Source: FEN-1219 sp039933105 (GTDB lineage Bacteria; Pseudomonadota; Gammaproteobacteria; Steroidobacterales; Rariloculaceae). From it: a stretch of DNA of 64,000 nt. The notes under the pieces were generated by a model. That model made no database searches. It was given only the letters and a program-made list of their open reading frames with translations, and was not told the origin of the DNA. The first letter of the stretch is position 1, and every line of letters begins with the position of its first letter. Position numbers and translations under genes: made by a program. The DNA is taken from positions 1 to 64,000 of the forward strand of contig JBDTOT010000001.1 in assembly GCA_039933105.1 (NCBI GenBank), read 5' to 3'. Positions 24,716 through 32,514 of the stretch are shown here, piece after piece.

Positions 24716-26278
24716 TTAGTCCCTGGTTGGCTGCGAGCTCGGCCTTTGGGCCGCTGCAATCGCGCGTACCGTCGCGAGCGTGTCGGCGTCAGCCACGGAC
24801 TTGTCTTCGCGATACCGAATTACCCGAGCGAACCGAAGCGCGAGGCCGCCGGGATAGCGCCGGCTCGTCTGCAGCTCGTTGAACGCAATCTCGACGACCA
24901 GCTCCGGGCGTACCGGCACTACGTAGCCCGACGTCGCGCCCATCGCGAGCGCTTGCAGGCGTTGCGTCTGCCACTCGAGCATCTTGTCGGTGAGGCCTTT
25001 GAACGTCTTGCCGAGCATTACGAAGTCGCCGGTAGCGGGGTCTCGGGCGCCCAGATGCAGATTGCTGAGCCAGCCTTGCCTCCGGCCGCTGCCCCATTCG
25101 GCCGCGAGGACGACGAGATCCAGCGTGTGCGCAACCTTGATCTTGAGCCACGCCGCGCCGCGACTGCCCGCTTCGTACGCGCTCGACAGATTCTTCGCCA
25201 TGAGGCCTTCATGGCCGAGATCGAGCGCAGCGCGCAAGAAGCTCTGCGCCGCCGCAAGATCCGACGTCACGAGCCGCGGCACGACGAGGCGGGTCGGAAG
25301 CAGCGCGTCGAGCCGCGCGAAGCGCTCGGCTGCGGGCCGATCGATGAAATCTTCGCCGTCAGCGTGCAGACAGTCGAAGCAGAACAACGATAGCGGGAGT
25401 GCGTTCTTCGCGCTGTCGACGTCGAGCTTGCGACCGAAGCGGCGCATCGTTTCTTGGAACGGCCGTGGGCGGCCGCTCGGCTCGAGCGCGATGACCTCGG
25501 CGTCGAGGATGAGACTCGTTGCCGGCAGCGCCGCGATCGCGGCGGACACGTCGGGCAGGCTATCCGTGACGTCCCGCCCCGTTCGGGAGTAGATCCGCAC
25601 GCCGTCGGCGCCTTTGTGAATCTGCGCGCGCGCACCGTCGAGCTTGTACTCGAACGCTGCGTTGCCGAGAGCAGCAAGTGCGCTCGCCACGTCGTGCGTT
25701 GGGCTCGCGAGCATCGGGCTCAGGGGGTTGTAGAGCGCGAGCCGAAAGCGCTCGAGGCCCGCGCTGCCTTCTGCGAGGGCCGCAACGGCGACGGGCGGTA
25801 TCGAACCCGCAAGCATGACGGCGCGCCGAACATCCGCAGCCGGTACGCCGGCCGCGGCAGCGATCGCGTCGACCATCACGCCTTCAAGGGCGCCTTGACG
25901 CAACTCGCCGAGCAGCAGTCGCGCGAGAAATGCCTGCTCCTGGACGGTAGCGCGCCCGAACAGAGCAGCTAGTGCTTCGTGGCGGCGCGCGGCCGAGCCT
26001 TTGCCGCGAAGTGATCGCAGTTGCTCTATCGCCTCTCCCGCCGCGGCGACGGTCAGAGTCGCGCTCGAAGCCGGCGCAATATCGCGCAACGCGTGAACCG
26101 TTGCCGGGCCGAGCCCCAGCCGACCGCCTGGAAGCACGCCGGCGAGCCACGCAACGCCCGTTTCGCGCTCGCTCGAATCTAGCGCGAGCAGGCACTCGCG
26201 AAGCAACCGAACCTTCTCTGTCCGCCTAGGCGTGCCCGTGACCGCGTCGGATGCCGAAGCGAGCGCATCGAGGTTCAT
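24716..26278 (-). CDS. ligB: ATP-dependent DNA ligase (actinobacterial LigB-like)
   Basis: The product has 520 residues. The adenylation motif K-L-D-G is at 212-215 (K212 the AMP-accepting lysine), preceded by an N-terminal DNA-binding domain (about 1-170) and followed by motif EGLMAK and an OB-fold. From memory, the segments LVVLAAEWGSGRRQGWLSN, LHLGARDPATG and SSRRYPGGLALRFARV-type C-terminus closely resemble mycobacterial LigB rather than the ligase found beside Lhr helicases in other proteobacteria. It probably acts in repair, as the NAD-dependent LigA handles replication. It starts 9 bases after the stop of the CPXCG gene and is convergent with nasA. Confidence 0.88.
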   Translation of the reverse strand: MNLDALASASDAVTGTPRRTEKVRLLRECLLALDSSERETGVAWLAGVLPGGRLGLGPATVHALRDIAPASSATLTVAAAGEAIEQLRSLRGKGSAARRHEALAALFGRATVQEQAFLARLLLGELRQGALEGVMVDAIAAAAGVPAADVRRAVMLAGSIPPVAVAALAEGSAGLERFRLALYNPLSPMLASPTHDVASALAALGNAAFEYKLDGARAQIHKGADGVRIYSRTGRDVTDSLPDVSAAIAALPATSLILDAEVIALEPSGRPRPFQETMRRFGRKLDVDSAKNALPLSLFCFDCLHADGEDFIDRPAAERFARLDALLPTRLVVPRLVTSDLAAAQSFLRAALDLGHEGLMAKNLSSAYEAGSRGAAWLKIKVAHTLDLVVLAAEWGSGRRQGWLSNLHLGARDPATGDFVMLGKTFKGLTDKMLEWQTQRLQALAMGATSGYVVPVRPELVVEIAFNELQTSRRYPGGLALRFARVIRYREDKSVADADTLATVRAIAAAQRPSSQPTRD

Positions 26279-26287
26279 AAGATGCGG

Positions 26288-26479
26288 CTACTCATTCTCC
26301 GCGCGGCCCTCGATACCGACGACGTCGCCGTCCTCGATCTGAATGCTGACCATGATGGGGCGGCAGCAGACACTGCAGTCCTCGACGTATTCTTGATGCC
26401 CGGCCGAGCAATCGACTAGTACGTCGATCGACTCGCCGCAGTAGGGGCAAATGATTGTCTCTGGTTCTAGGGAGTTCAT
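26288..26479 (-). CDS. CPXCG-motif cysteine-rich small protein
   Basis: This 63-residue protein has two pairs of cysteines, CPYCG at about residues 11-15 and CSVCCRP near 36-42, plus a His in between, giving a likely zinc ribbon. It is acidic elsewhere and has no signal peptide. Proteins of this CPXCG family are widespread in gammaproteobacteria and uncharacterised. The ATG at 26479 gives the family's usual length. It is 9 bases upstream of ligB and 19 bases downstream of the sulfatase gene. Confidence 0.8.
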   Translation of the reverse strand: MNSLEPETIICPYCGESIDVLVDCSAGHQEYVEDCSVCCRPIMVSIQIEDGDVVGIEGRAENE

Positions 26480-26498
26480 GGTCCGCAGCTCAACAAGC

Positions 26499-27920
26499 CT
26501 ACTTCGCGAGATCGCCGATGTTCTTCGGCTGCGTGATGCCAAAGTGATCGGCCTGTTGGGCGCCGGTGGGACCGTCAGTGGAGGATCCCGGATCGAGCGG
26601 CAGCATCGTCGCATTCCACGCGCGGTACTCCGCGACGAGGCGCGCGTAGATCTCTGGTTGGCGGTCTTTCAGGTTCGCGCGCTCGAGCGGATCCTCGACG
26701 ACGTTGAACAGGAACGTGTTGCCGAGAATCTTCAAGTATTTCCAGTCGCCGTCGCGGCACGCTTCCTGGAGCAGATTCAGATAGCGCCAGAACAGCTTGC
26801 GCGACACGGGCAAAGCATTCGCGGTAAGCGTCGGCAGCAGGTCCATGCCGTCGGGCGGGAAGCTTAAATCCGGGGTGGCTCCGACCGCCGCCAGGAGCGT
26901 AGGCAGCCAGTCCATGTGCATAATGGTTTGTTCGTTGATCGAGTTGGCCGGCACGTGCCCCGGCCAGCGCACGATCGCGGGAATCCGGAGTCCCCCCTCG
27001 AGCAGCTCCGTCTTCATACCGCTGAACGGCCAGCGATCGCTGTAGCGCTCGCCACCGTTGTCGCTCGTGAAAATCACGATCGTGTTGTCGCCAACGCCGC
27101 CGGCATCGAGCGCGTCGAGCACTCTGCCGATTTGATAGTCCATCCGGGTGACCATAGCGGCGTAGGTCTTCATCGAGCCACCGTCAAAATCCCTGGTCCC
27201 CCGCGGACCGAGCGCCGAGATCCGTTTCGACTCGGCCTCGTCGCCTGGGCCTTCCCACGGCCAGTGCGGGGCGTTGAAGTGTAGGCTCAGCAGGAACGGC
27301 GTACGGCCCGCAACGTACTCGCGGACGACCTTCACGGCGCGGTCGCCGAGAAGATCCGTGAGATACCCCGGCTCGTGGGCGAGTTCGTCCCCGTCCCGAA
27401 GACGCTGATCGTGATTGAAGTAGTCGGCGCTGCCTTCGTGGAATCCGTAAAAGTGATCGTAGCCGCTCTTCAACGGGCCGAAGTTGGGCAACGGCCCCAA
27501 ATGCCACTTGCCGACGAGCGTCGTCGCGTAACCGGCCTTCTTCAATTGCGTCGGCAACGTCGGCAGACCCGGGGGCAGGCCAACGATCATGCCGTCGTCA
27601 CGCGGGGCGATCGGCTCCTCGAGCCCGACGCGCAGGCGGTCTTGGTAACGGCCCGTGATGATCGCCGTACGCGACGCGGAGCAGACGGCCGAGTTCGCGT
27701 AGGCCTGTGTGAAGCGCATGCCGCGGGCCGCGATCCGATCGATATTCGGCGTGGCGTATTCCCTGCGGCCATAGCAGGACACGTCGGCGTAGCCGAGGTC
27801 GTCCGCGACGATGAACACGATGTTCGGTTTGGACGACTGCGCGCGGGCGCGCGTTTGAACCGCCAGCGCCAACGTGCCGGCTGCGCCAACACGCAGTAGC
27901 TCTCGACGGGTCACGTGCAT
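26499..27920 (-). CDS. Tat-exported sulfatase
   Basis: This 473-residue arylsulfatase-type enzyme carries a twin-arginine signal (TRRELLRVGAAG, about residues 4-28). Metal ligands start with ADDLGYAD (about 39-46). The formylglycine site is CSASR, C80 to R84; the usual motif is C-x-P-x-R, so this is the Ala variant. GKWHLG and SDNGGE supply later active-site residues. It should hydrolyse sulfate esters in the periplasm after conversion of C80 to formylglycine. No anaerobic maturase or FGE gene is in the window. The start is 3 bases after the ClC stop, so it is co-transcribed with the ClC gene. Confidence 0.85.
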   Translation of the reverse strand: MHVTRRELLRVGAAGTLALAVQTRARAQSSKPNIVFIVADDLGYADVSCYGRREYATPNIDRIAARGMRFTQAYANSAVCSASRTAIITGRYQDRLRVGLEEPIAPRDDGMIVGLPPGLPTLPTQLKKAGYATTLVGKWHLGPLPNFGPLKSGYDHFYGFHEGSADYFNHDQRLRDGDELAHEPGYLTDLLGDRAVKVVREYVAGRTPFLLSLHFNAPHWPWEGPGDEAESKRISALGPRGTRDFDGGSMKTYAAMVTRMDYQIGRVLDALDAGGVGDNTIVIFTSDNGGERYSDRWPFSGMKTELLEGGLRIPAIVRWPGHVPANSINEQTIMHMDWLPTLLAAVGATPDLSFPPDGMDLLPTLTANALPVSRKLFWRYLNLLQEACRDGDWKYLKILGNTFLFNVVEDPLERANLKDRQPEIYARLVAEYRAWNATMLPLDPGSSTDGPTGAQQADHFGITQPKNIGDLAK

Positions 27921-27923
27921 CGG

Positions 27924-29240
27924 TTAATCCTTGCGTGGCTCGGTCGCAAGAAAGCGACGCGCGAGCGCGTGATAGATGCCATCGGGACATACGAGCCGTG
28001 CCGTGCCATGAGCGATCAGCGCCGTCAGCATCACCGGCATCAGCATCGCGCGATCGTTCGTGAGCTCGGTGACGATCACGAAGGCCGTGATCGGCGCCTG
28101 CACTACGCCCGCGAGATAAGCGACCATACCGAGCAGAATCATGGCGCCGACGTCCACCGTCGAAAACAGGCGCGCGATGTCAGCGCCGAGACCGGCGCCA
28201 ATCGCCAGCGACGGCGAAAAGATTCCGCCAGGGATGCCGCTCAGCGACGAGGTCAGCGTGGCAATGAACTTCAACGGAGCGAACTGCAAATCGATGGCTG
28301 CGGAGCCGTCGAGCGCGGCCCGAACTTCCGCGTAGCCTGTGCCATACGTCGCGCCGCCGGACACGACGCCGACGAGCGCGACGGCAAGGCCGCACGCGCC
28401 AGCGAACACAACGGGCCGGCTGCGAGCCCAACGGCCGAACACACTGCCGCCAGACACACCAATCACGAGCCGGCTGAACGCTCCACCCGATAGCCCGCCG
28501 GATACACCGCAGAACGGTATTCCGAGCCATAGCGCAGCGCCGTGCAGCGTGCCGGTGCTGGTACCGAAGTAGGTGTAGTTGCCGACGAGCAGCAGCGAAA
28601 CGGAGCCGGCCGCCACGACGGTCGCGAGTATCAGCCCACTCGTACGCCGCTCGAACGTCCGCGTGAGCTCCTCGATGCCGAAGATGATGCCCGCGATGGG
28701 AGTGTTGAAGGCCGCTGCGATACCGGCCGCCGCCCCGGCGACGATGAGGCCGGATTGCCTGCGTGGGGACAAACGGCCCACTGCGAACATCAACGCCGCG
28801 CCCACTTGCACGGTCGGCCCCTCGCGGCCGGTCGATGCGCCGCAAAGCAGCCCGAAGGTCGTAAGCAGGATCTTGCCCGCGCCGACCCGCAACGACACGA
28901 GCTTCTGCCGAATCGCGCCGGATCCGAGCCGGTGGGCCGCAATCACCTGCGGTATGCCGCTCCCTTGCGAGTTCGCGAAGAAACGGTGGGTGGCGAGCGC
29001 CGCGAGCATGAAACCGAGGGGCGTTACCAGCAGCGGCCAGAATCGTCCCAGTGCCAGCAAATCGGCGAACCCGCGCTGCGCGCGATCGGCCATGATCGCG
29101 AATGCCACCGCCGTCGCGCCGACTGCGATGCCACCGAGCACGAACACGCCACGTTGCTGCCAGCGAATGAGCGTCGCCCGGAGCAACCGCGCGCGATGCC
29201 GTTCCTGCGTCAATCTGCCGAACCGTCGCTCTAACAACAT
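27924..29240 (-). CDS. ClC-family chloride transporter
   Basis: This 438-residue membrane protein of the ClC fold has the anion-selectivity motifs GSGIP (93-97), GREGP (138-142) and GGIFSP (near 345). The gating glutamate is E140. The pair E190-E191 in FGIEEL corresponds to the internal proton glutamate region of E. coli ClcA, so the protein is more likely a H+/Cl- exchanger than a channel. The cytoplasmic N-terminus is short and basic and no CBS domain follows. The sulfatase gene starts 3 bases after its stop. Confidence 0.87.
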   Translation of the reverse strand: MLLERRFGRLTQERHRARLLRATLIRWQQRGVFVLGGIAVGATAVAFAIMADRAQRGFADLLALGRFWPLLVTPLGFMLAALATHRFFANSQGSGIPQVIAAHRLGSGAIRQKLVSLRVGAGKILLTTFGLLCGASTGREGPTVQVGAALMFAVGRLSPRRQSGLIVAGAAAGIAAAFNTPIAGIIFGIEELTRTFERRTSGLILATVVAAGSVSLLLVGNYTYFGTSTGTLHGAALWLGIPFCGVSGGLSGGAFSRLVIGVSGGSVFGRWARSRPVVFAGACGLAVALVGVVSGGATYGTGYAEVRAALDGSAAIDLQFAPLKFIATLTSSLSGIPGGIFSPSLAIGAGLGADIARLFSTVDVGAMILLGMVAYLAGVVQAPITAFVIVTELTNDRAMLMPVMLTALIAHGTARLVCPDGIYHALARRFLATEPRKD

Positions 29241-29297
29241 GCTACACCGCGAACCATGAGCTGCGCGTCCATGCGTGGGCCCTGCATGTCCGCAATT

Positions 29298-30434
29298 TTA
29301 TTCGCCTCGGTTGATGTCGAACACGCGTTGGCCCTCGGCTGGCACGCCGTTGCGGATCTGCTCGTGGTCGACTGCGCGCGTCGGGATCGGCAAGCCTTTC
29401 GCCTTCGCGGCCACGACCTGCCGTTCGTACGCGCGTTCGCCGGAAAGCGCATGGTGCACGGCGCCGTTGCCCTCGTGGCACGAGTACTCGAGCACCTCGT
29501 AGCCCGGCCGCGACGTGATCATCAGGCGAATCGTGAACGGCGCCGCATACGCGCCGGCGTCGTCGATCGTCGCGCGGTACTCGATCATCTCCGGGTCCAC
29601 GCGCTTGAAGCGCTCCGTGAGCTTCAACCGCTCGCTGTTGGGCGGGCCGCCACCGTTCACGCCGATGCTCGTGAGGTCCGTGAAGTTCGTGGTCTCGACG
29701 ACGAGCGTATCGCCCTCGAAGTGGCCGCGTGCGCTGCCCAAGTACTGGCGAATCCCGGCGTCGAGCGGCTTGCGGCCGTCGAGCGGAATGACGCGCGTGT
29801 CGTGGATCATTTCGTAGCTGATGGCGACGGAGTCTGGGTTCTGCGTGATGCGCAGGCCGTTACCGTAGATCACGGGCAACAGCGAGCCGAGCACGCCGCG
29901 TGTGACGCAACGGTCATACAGCGAGAAGTCGCTGAACCCGTCGAACGGACCGGCCCCGAATGTGCCGCGCGTTCGCTTCGCCGCGAGTTCCTCGCCGTGC
30001 GCCGTAAGCTTCGGCATCTGGCCGCTTGGCGGACCGACCACGAACGACGAGTAGCCGAAGCTGCGGATGCCGGACTCGTGCTGGAGGAATGTGCCGACGT
30101 TGACGTCGAAGTCGCGCGTGCCTTCGTCGCTCGTCGCGCGTTTCTTGAATTCGTCTGGCGTCAGCGACTCGCGACCCGCCTGATCGGCCGGCCGATTCAT
30201 CGGCACGCCACGAAGGTCGTCGGTGCTCCACACGCCTTCGAAGCTCGGCTGCCCCCACGACGTGCGGGGCGCTTTCCAGGTTTTATCGACGTAAGCCGCA
30301 GCCGTCGTCTCGGCCGGCACCGACCGCTGCGATGGCGCCGCCGCCGTGGGCGCCTTCGTCTGCGCGATGGCATAGGCGGTCATGCAAAATCCGATCGCTG
30401 CCGTCAGCGCGGCTTGGAACGTAGTCGTCGCCAT
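29298..30434 (-). CDS. Secreted protein of unknown function, paralogue of the one at 60696
   Basis: The product has 378 residues with a Sec signal peptide of about 24 residues (ending AIAQ). The mature protein has the repeated features GHFEGDTLVVETTNFTD and RATIDDAGAYAAPFTIRL. The protein at 60696-61508 has the matching GHWERDTLVVETTGFN and EATINDPGAYSRPWTIAW. The two thus belong to one exported family, common in soil bacteria but uncharacterised as far as I know. The C-terminal EYSCHEGN pairs with AEYICQENN in the paralogue, pointing to a conserved Cys and Asn. Start ATG with a GGGGA site close by. Confidence 0.72.
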   Translation of the reverse strand: MATTTFQAALTAAIGFCMTAYAIAQTKAPTAAAPSQRSVPAETTAAAYVDKTWKAPRTSWGQPSFEGVWSTDDLRGVPMNRPADQAGRESLTPDEFKKRATSDEGTRDFDVNVGTFLQHESGIRSFGYSSFVVGPPSGQMPKLTAHGEELAAKRTRGTFGAGPFDGFSDFSLYDRCVTRGVLGSLLPVIYGNGLRITQNPDSVAISYEMIHDTRVIPLDGRKPLDAGIRQYLGSARGHFEGDTLVVETTNFTDLTSIGVNGGGPPNSERLKLTERFKRVDPEMIEYRATIDDAGAYAAPFTIRLMITSRPGYEVLEYSCHEGNGAVHHALSGERAYERQVVAAKAKGLPIPTRAVDHEQIRNGVPAEGQRVFDINRGE

Positions 30435-30488
30435 GCTTCCCCTTGTTGGCCATAGCCATGCTATTCGCTAGCAGCGTCGTATGCTGGT

Positions 30489-31691
30489 CTATTGCGACAC
30501 GCCGAAGTCCCAAGTGAAATAGAGCACCTGGGTCGTTCCGCCACCGAGCATTTCGCCGAGGGATGCTTCGTTCTTGCGGCGCTTGCGCCGGCCGTGGGCA
30601 TCTTTATCTACGGGTCTGAGCACCAGCGCGTACTCGCCCGTGGGCAGCGGCGATGCGGACGCGCGATAGCGACCACGCCCGAGCTGGGTCACCTGGGTGA
30701 TCACCGGCTCCTCTACGATCGGACCGTCCGGCGGCGTGCCCGGCTTGGCGCCCACCGTCTTGGCCGCCGCGATGAGTCGGTAGTTGTCCTTGGTCGGAAC
30801 CAGTCGGACGATCGCGGGTTGGTACTCATCCGGATCGACGCCGGGAATGTTGCCAAACTCCACTTCGAACGCCGGCGCGGCTCCGAGGTCGCGCGGCGCC
30901 GCGGTGCCCGCAAGCGCCCAGATCGCAGTGCGTACCTGGTTGCCCGGGTGGAACAGTCCGCCGATCGTCGTCGCGATGCCGCCGACGGCCGGATTCACGA
31001 ATACGAGCGCTGTGCCCGCGAGGCTCTGCAGCGTCTTCAACCGCTGGGCTCCATGGTCGTCGGTAAATGCCACCTGTGCGATCGTCGGCGGCAGCGCAGT
31101 CCGATCGTCAGCGTTGACCACCCACGCGTGCGGCGCGGGATCCGCGCTCTTCGGCGGCTCCGTCGGCCGTTGAGCTGCGGCGGCGGCGTCTTGCTTAGCG
31201 GCGAGCTGCTCGATCATCGCTGAGAGCCGAGCGACTTCGGCTGGCGATGGAGAGGGCTCCGCAGCAGCCTGCGTGGCTGCTTTCTTCGCGGCCGACGCCG
31301 CTTTGCGGCTCGCAGACTCCGTCTTCAGCATCGCCTCGATCACGGTCTCGGACACGCCCGCGGTCTTGAGCGCAACGAGCGCGCGCGCCGAAACGTCGAA
31401 GCTCGTATCGTTCGCGGCGATGGCGGCCAGAATCGTGGACTCGGCGAAGCTCGCTTCCATCATCTCGACGACATCGTCGTTGCCGAGCACGGAGTGCCGA
31501 CCCGACTCACCCGTCTCGGGCTGCGGCGCGGACGCGCTGGGCTCTACCTCCACTTGGCTCACCGCGGGACCGGGAGCGCGATACTCGCCGTACTGCGCGT
31601 CGTGCGCGTCTTGTCCCGCGACGCCGCACACGAACGCAACGGCTGCGCACGTGCAAAAAAATAGCCAATGCCGTTGTCCTTGGCGTTCCAA
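30489..31691 (-). CDS. Exported protein of unknown function
   Basis: The product has 400 residues with an N-terminal hydrophobic segment (about 9-26) that is probably a signal peptide. Residues 70-125 are helical and contain VVEMMEASFAESTILAAIAAND, a pattern seen in short oligomerisation or SHOCT-like segments. Residues 125-175 are an Ala/Lys/Pro-rich low-complexity stretch, and the C-terminal 200 residues look beta-rich with ALVLRPVDKDAHGRRKRRKN near the end. The start is TTG, supported by GAGGGA 8 bases upstream, with no ATG alternative. Function unknown. Confidence 0.65.
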   Translation of the reverse strand: MERQGQRHWLFFCTCAAVAFVCGVAGQDAHDAQYGEYRAPGPAVSQVEVEPSASAPQPETGESGRHSVLGNDDVVEMMEASFAESTILAAIAANDTSFDVSARALVALKTAGVSETVIEAMLKTESASRKAASAAKKAATQAAAEPSPSPAEVARLSAMIEQLAAKQDAAAAAQRPTEPPKSADPAPHAWVVNADDRTALPPTIAQVAFTDDHGAQRLKTLQSLAGTALVFVNPAVGGIATTIGGLFHPGNQVRTAIWALAGTAAPRDLGAAPAFEVEFGNIPGVDPDEYQPAIVRLVPTKDNYRLIAAAKTVGAKPGTPPDGPIVEEPVITQVTQLGRGRYRASASPLPTGEYALVLRPVDKDAHGRRKRRKNEASLGEMLGGGTTQVLYFTWDFGVSQ

Positions 31692-31794
31692 GCCCTGTTC
31701 CCTCGAGCAATGGATCGAATGCTAGCGACTGACTCACGGCCGCCGCAACTGTGCGGCGCGAATTCGCCCTCGCAGTCGCGAAGTGGCGACACTC

Positions 31795-31821
31795 AAAAAA
31801 CGGGCCGCGCCGCCGCGGGCC
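31795..31821 (-). terminator. Probable intrinsic terminator after yfiR
   Basis: On the minus strand GGCC-C-GCG pairs with CGC-GGCC around a GCGG loop (seven pairs, one bulge; 31803-31821), followed by CG and six T residues (complement of 31795-31800). It lies 16 bases beyond the yfiR stop, in the right direction for the kinase-yfiR transcript. Confidence 0.55.
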
Positions 31822-31836
31822 ACGTTACGGGGGCAA

Positions 31837-32511
31837 TCAGGCCTCTAGCGGCTCGAACGGCCAGAACAGCGCGAATTGCGGCGGAGCGAGGGGCCCGTGG
31901 CAGTCTCGCGAACAGCTCGATGTCTCGACTCTGATCGCGGCGGACAACAGGACCGAGCTCAACATGAGCCCTGCGTCCTGCGCCTTGCGTAGCGAGATCT
32001 CGAAGCGCACGCGCTGATCCACGATTTGAAAATTGACCATTGCGCCGTGCTTCAGTCCGTCCACGGCATCGGTGACCACTAACGTCGGCCGCTTGCCAAG
32101 CGCCGCGATGAGCTCGGTGAGCGTCGAGCTACGATCCTCGCCAATGAATAACACCTCGGCATCACCGACGTCGTCGATTCGTTCGATAGGCCGCACCTGA
32201 ACCGGCCGCCCTTGAATACTGCGACCAGGGAGATACGTGGCGAGCTGCATGGCAACGTTCGGTGCACCGAGCACCGCGATCCTGATCGGATCGCTCGCGG
32301 CAGCGGGCTGTGGCCATTCTACATACGTCCCAAAGCGGTAGAGGAAAGCGGCCTTGACCTCGGCCGCGGAGTACGGGCGTTGCTGCGCATCGACAGGGCT
32401 CACCGAGACAGCCACGAGCCCGCCCAAGGCCAGGCCCAAGAGTCGCCTTAGCGCGACACGGAATGCGCTCACCGAGCATTTACTCCCGAGAGCAGTTCTT
32501 GAGTACAGCAT
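31837..32511 (-). CDS. YfiR family periplasmic protein (DUF4154)
   Basis: The product has 224 residues with a signal peptide ending VDAQ (cleavage near residue 42 from the ATG; a GTG at 32472 would give a more compact signal). The mature protein has the family pattern AAFLYRFGTYVEWP, then IAVLGAPNV, ALGKRPTLVVTD and GAMVNFQIVDQRVRFEI. In Pseudomonas YfiR represses the diguanylate cyclase YfiN from the periplasm. Here the gene follows the hybrid kinase by 3 bases, so it may instead regulate that sensor. The kinase has its own periplasmic region, which makes this reasonable but unproven. Confidence 0.85.
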   Translation of the reverse strand: MLYSRTALGSKCSVSAFRVALRRLLGLALGGLVAVSVSPVDAQQRPYSAAEVKAAFLYRFGTYVEWPQPAAASDPIRIAVLGAPNVAMQLATYLPGRSIQGRPVQVRPIERIDDVGDAEVLFIGEDRSSTLTELIAALGKRPTLVVTDAVDGLKHGAMVNFQIVDQRVRFEISLRKAQDAGLMLSSVLLSAAIRVETSSCSRDCHGPLAPPQFALFWPFEPLEA

Positions 32512-32514
32512 ACG

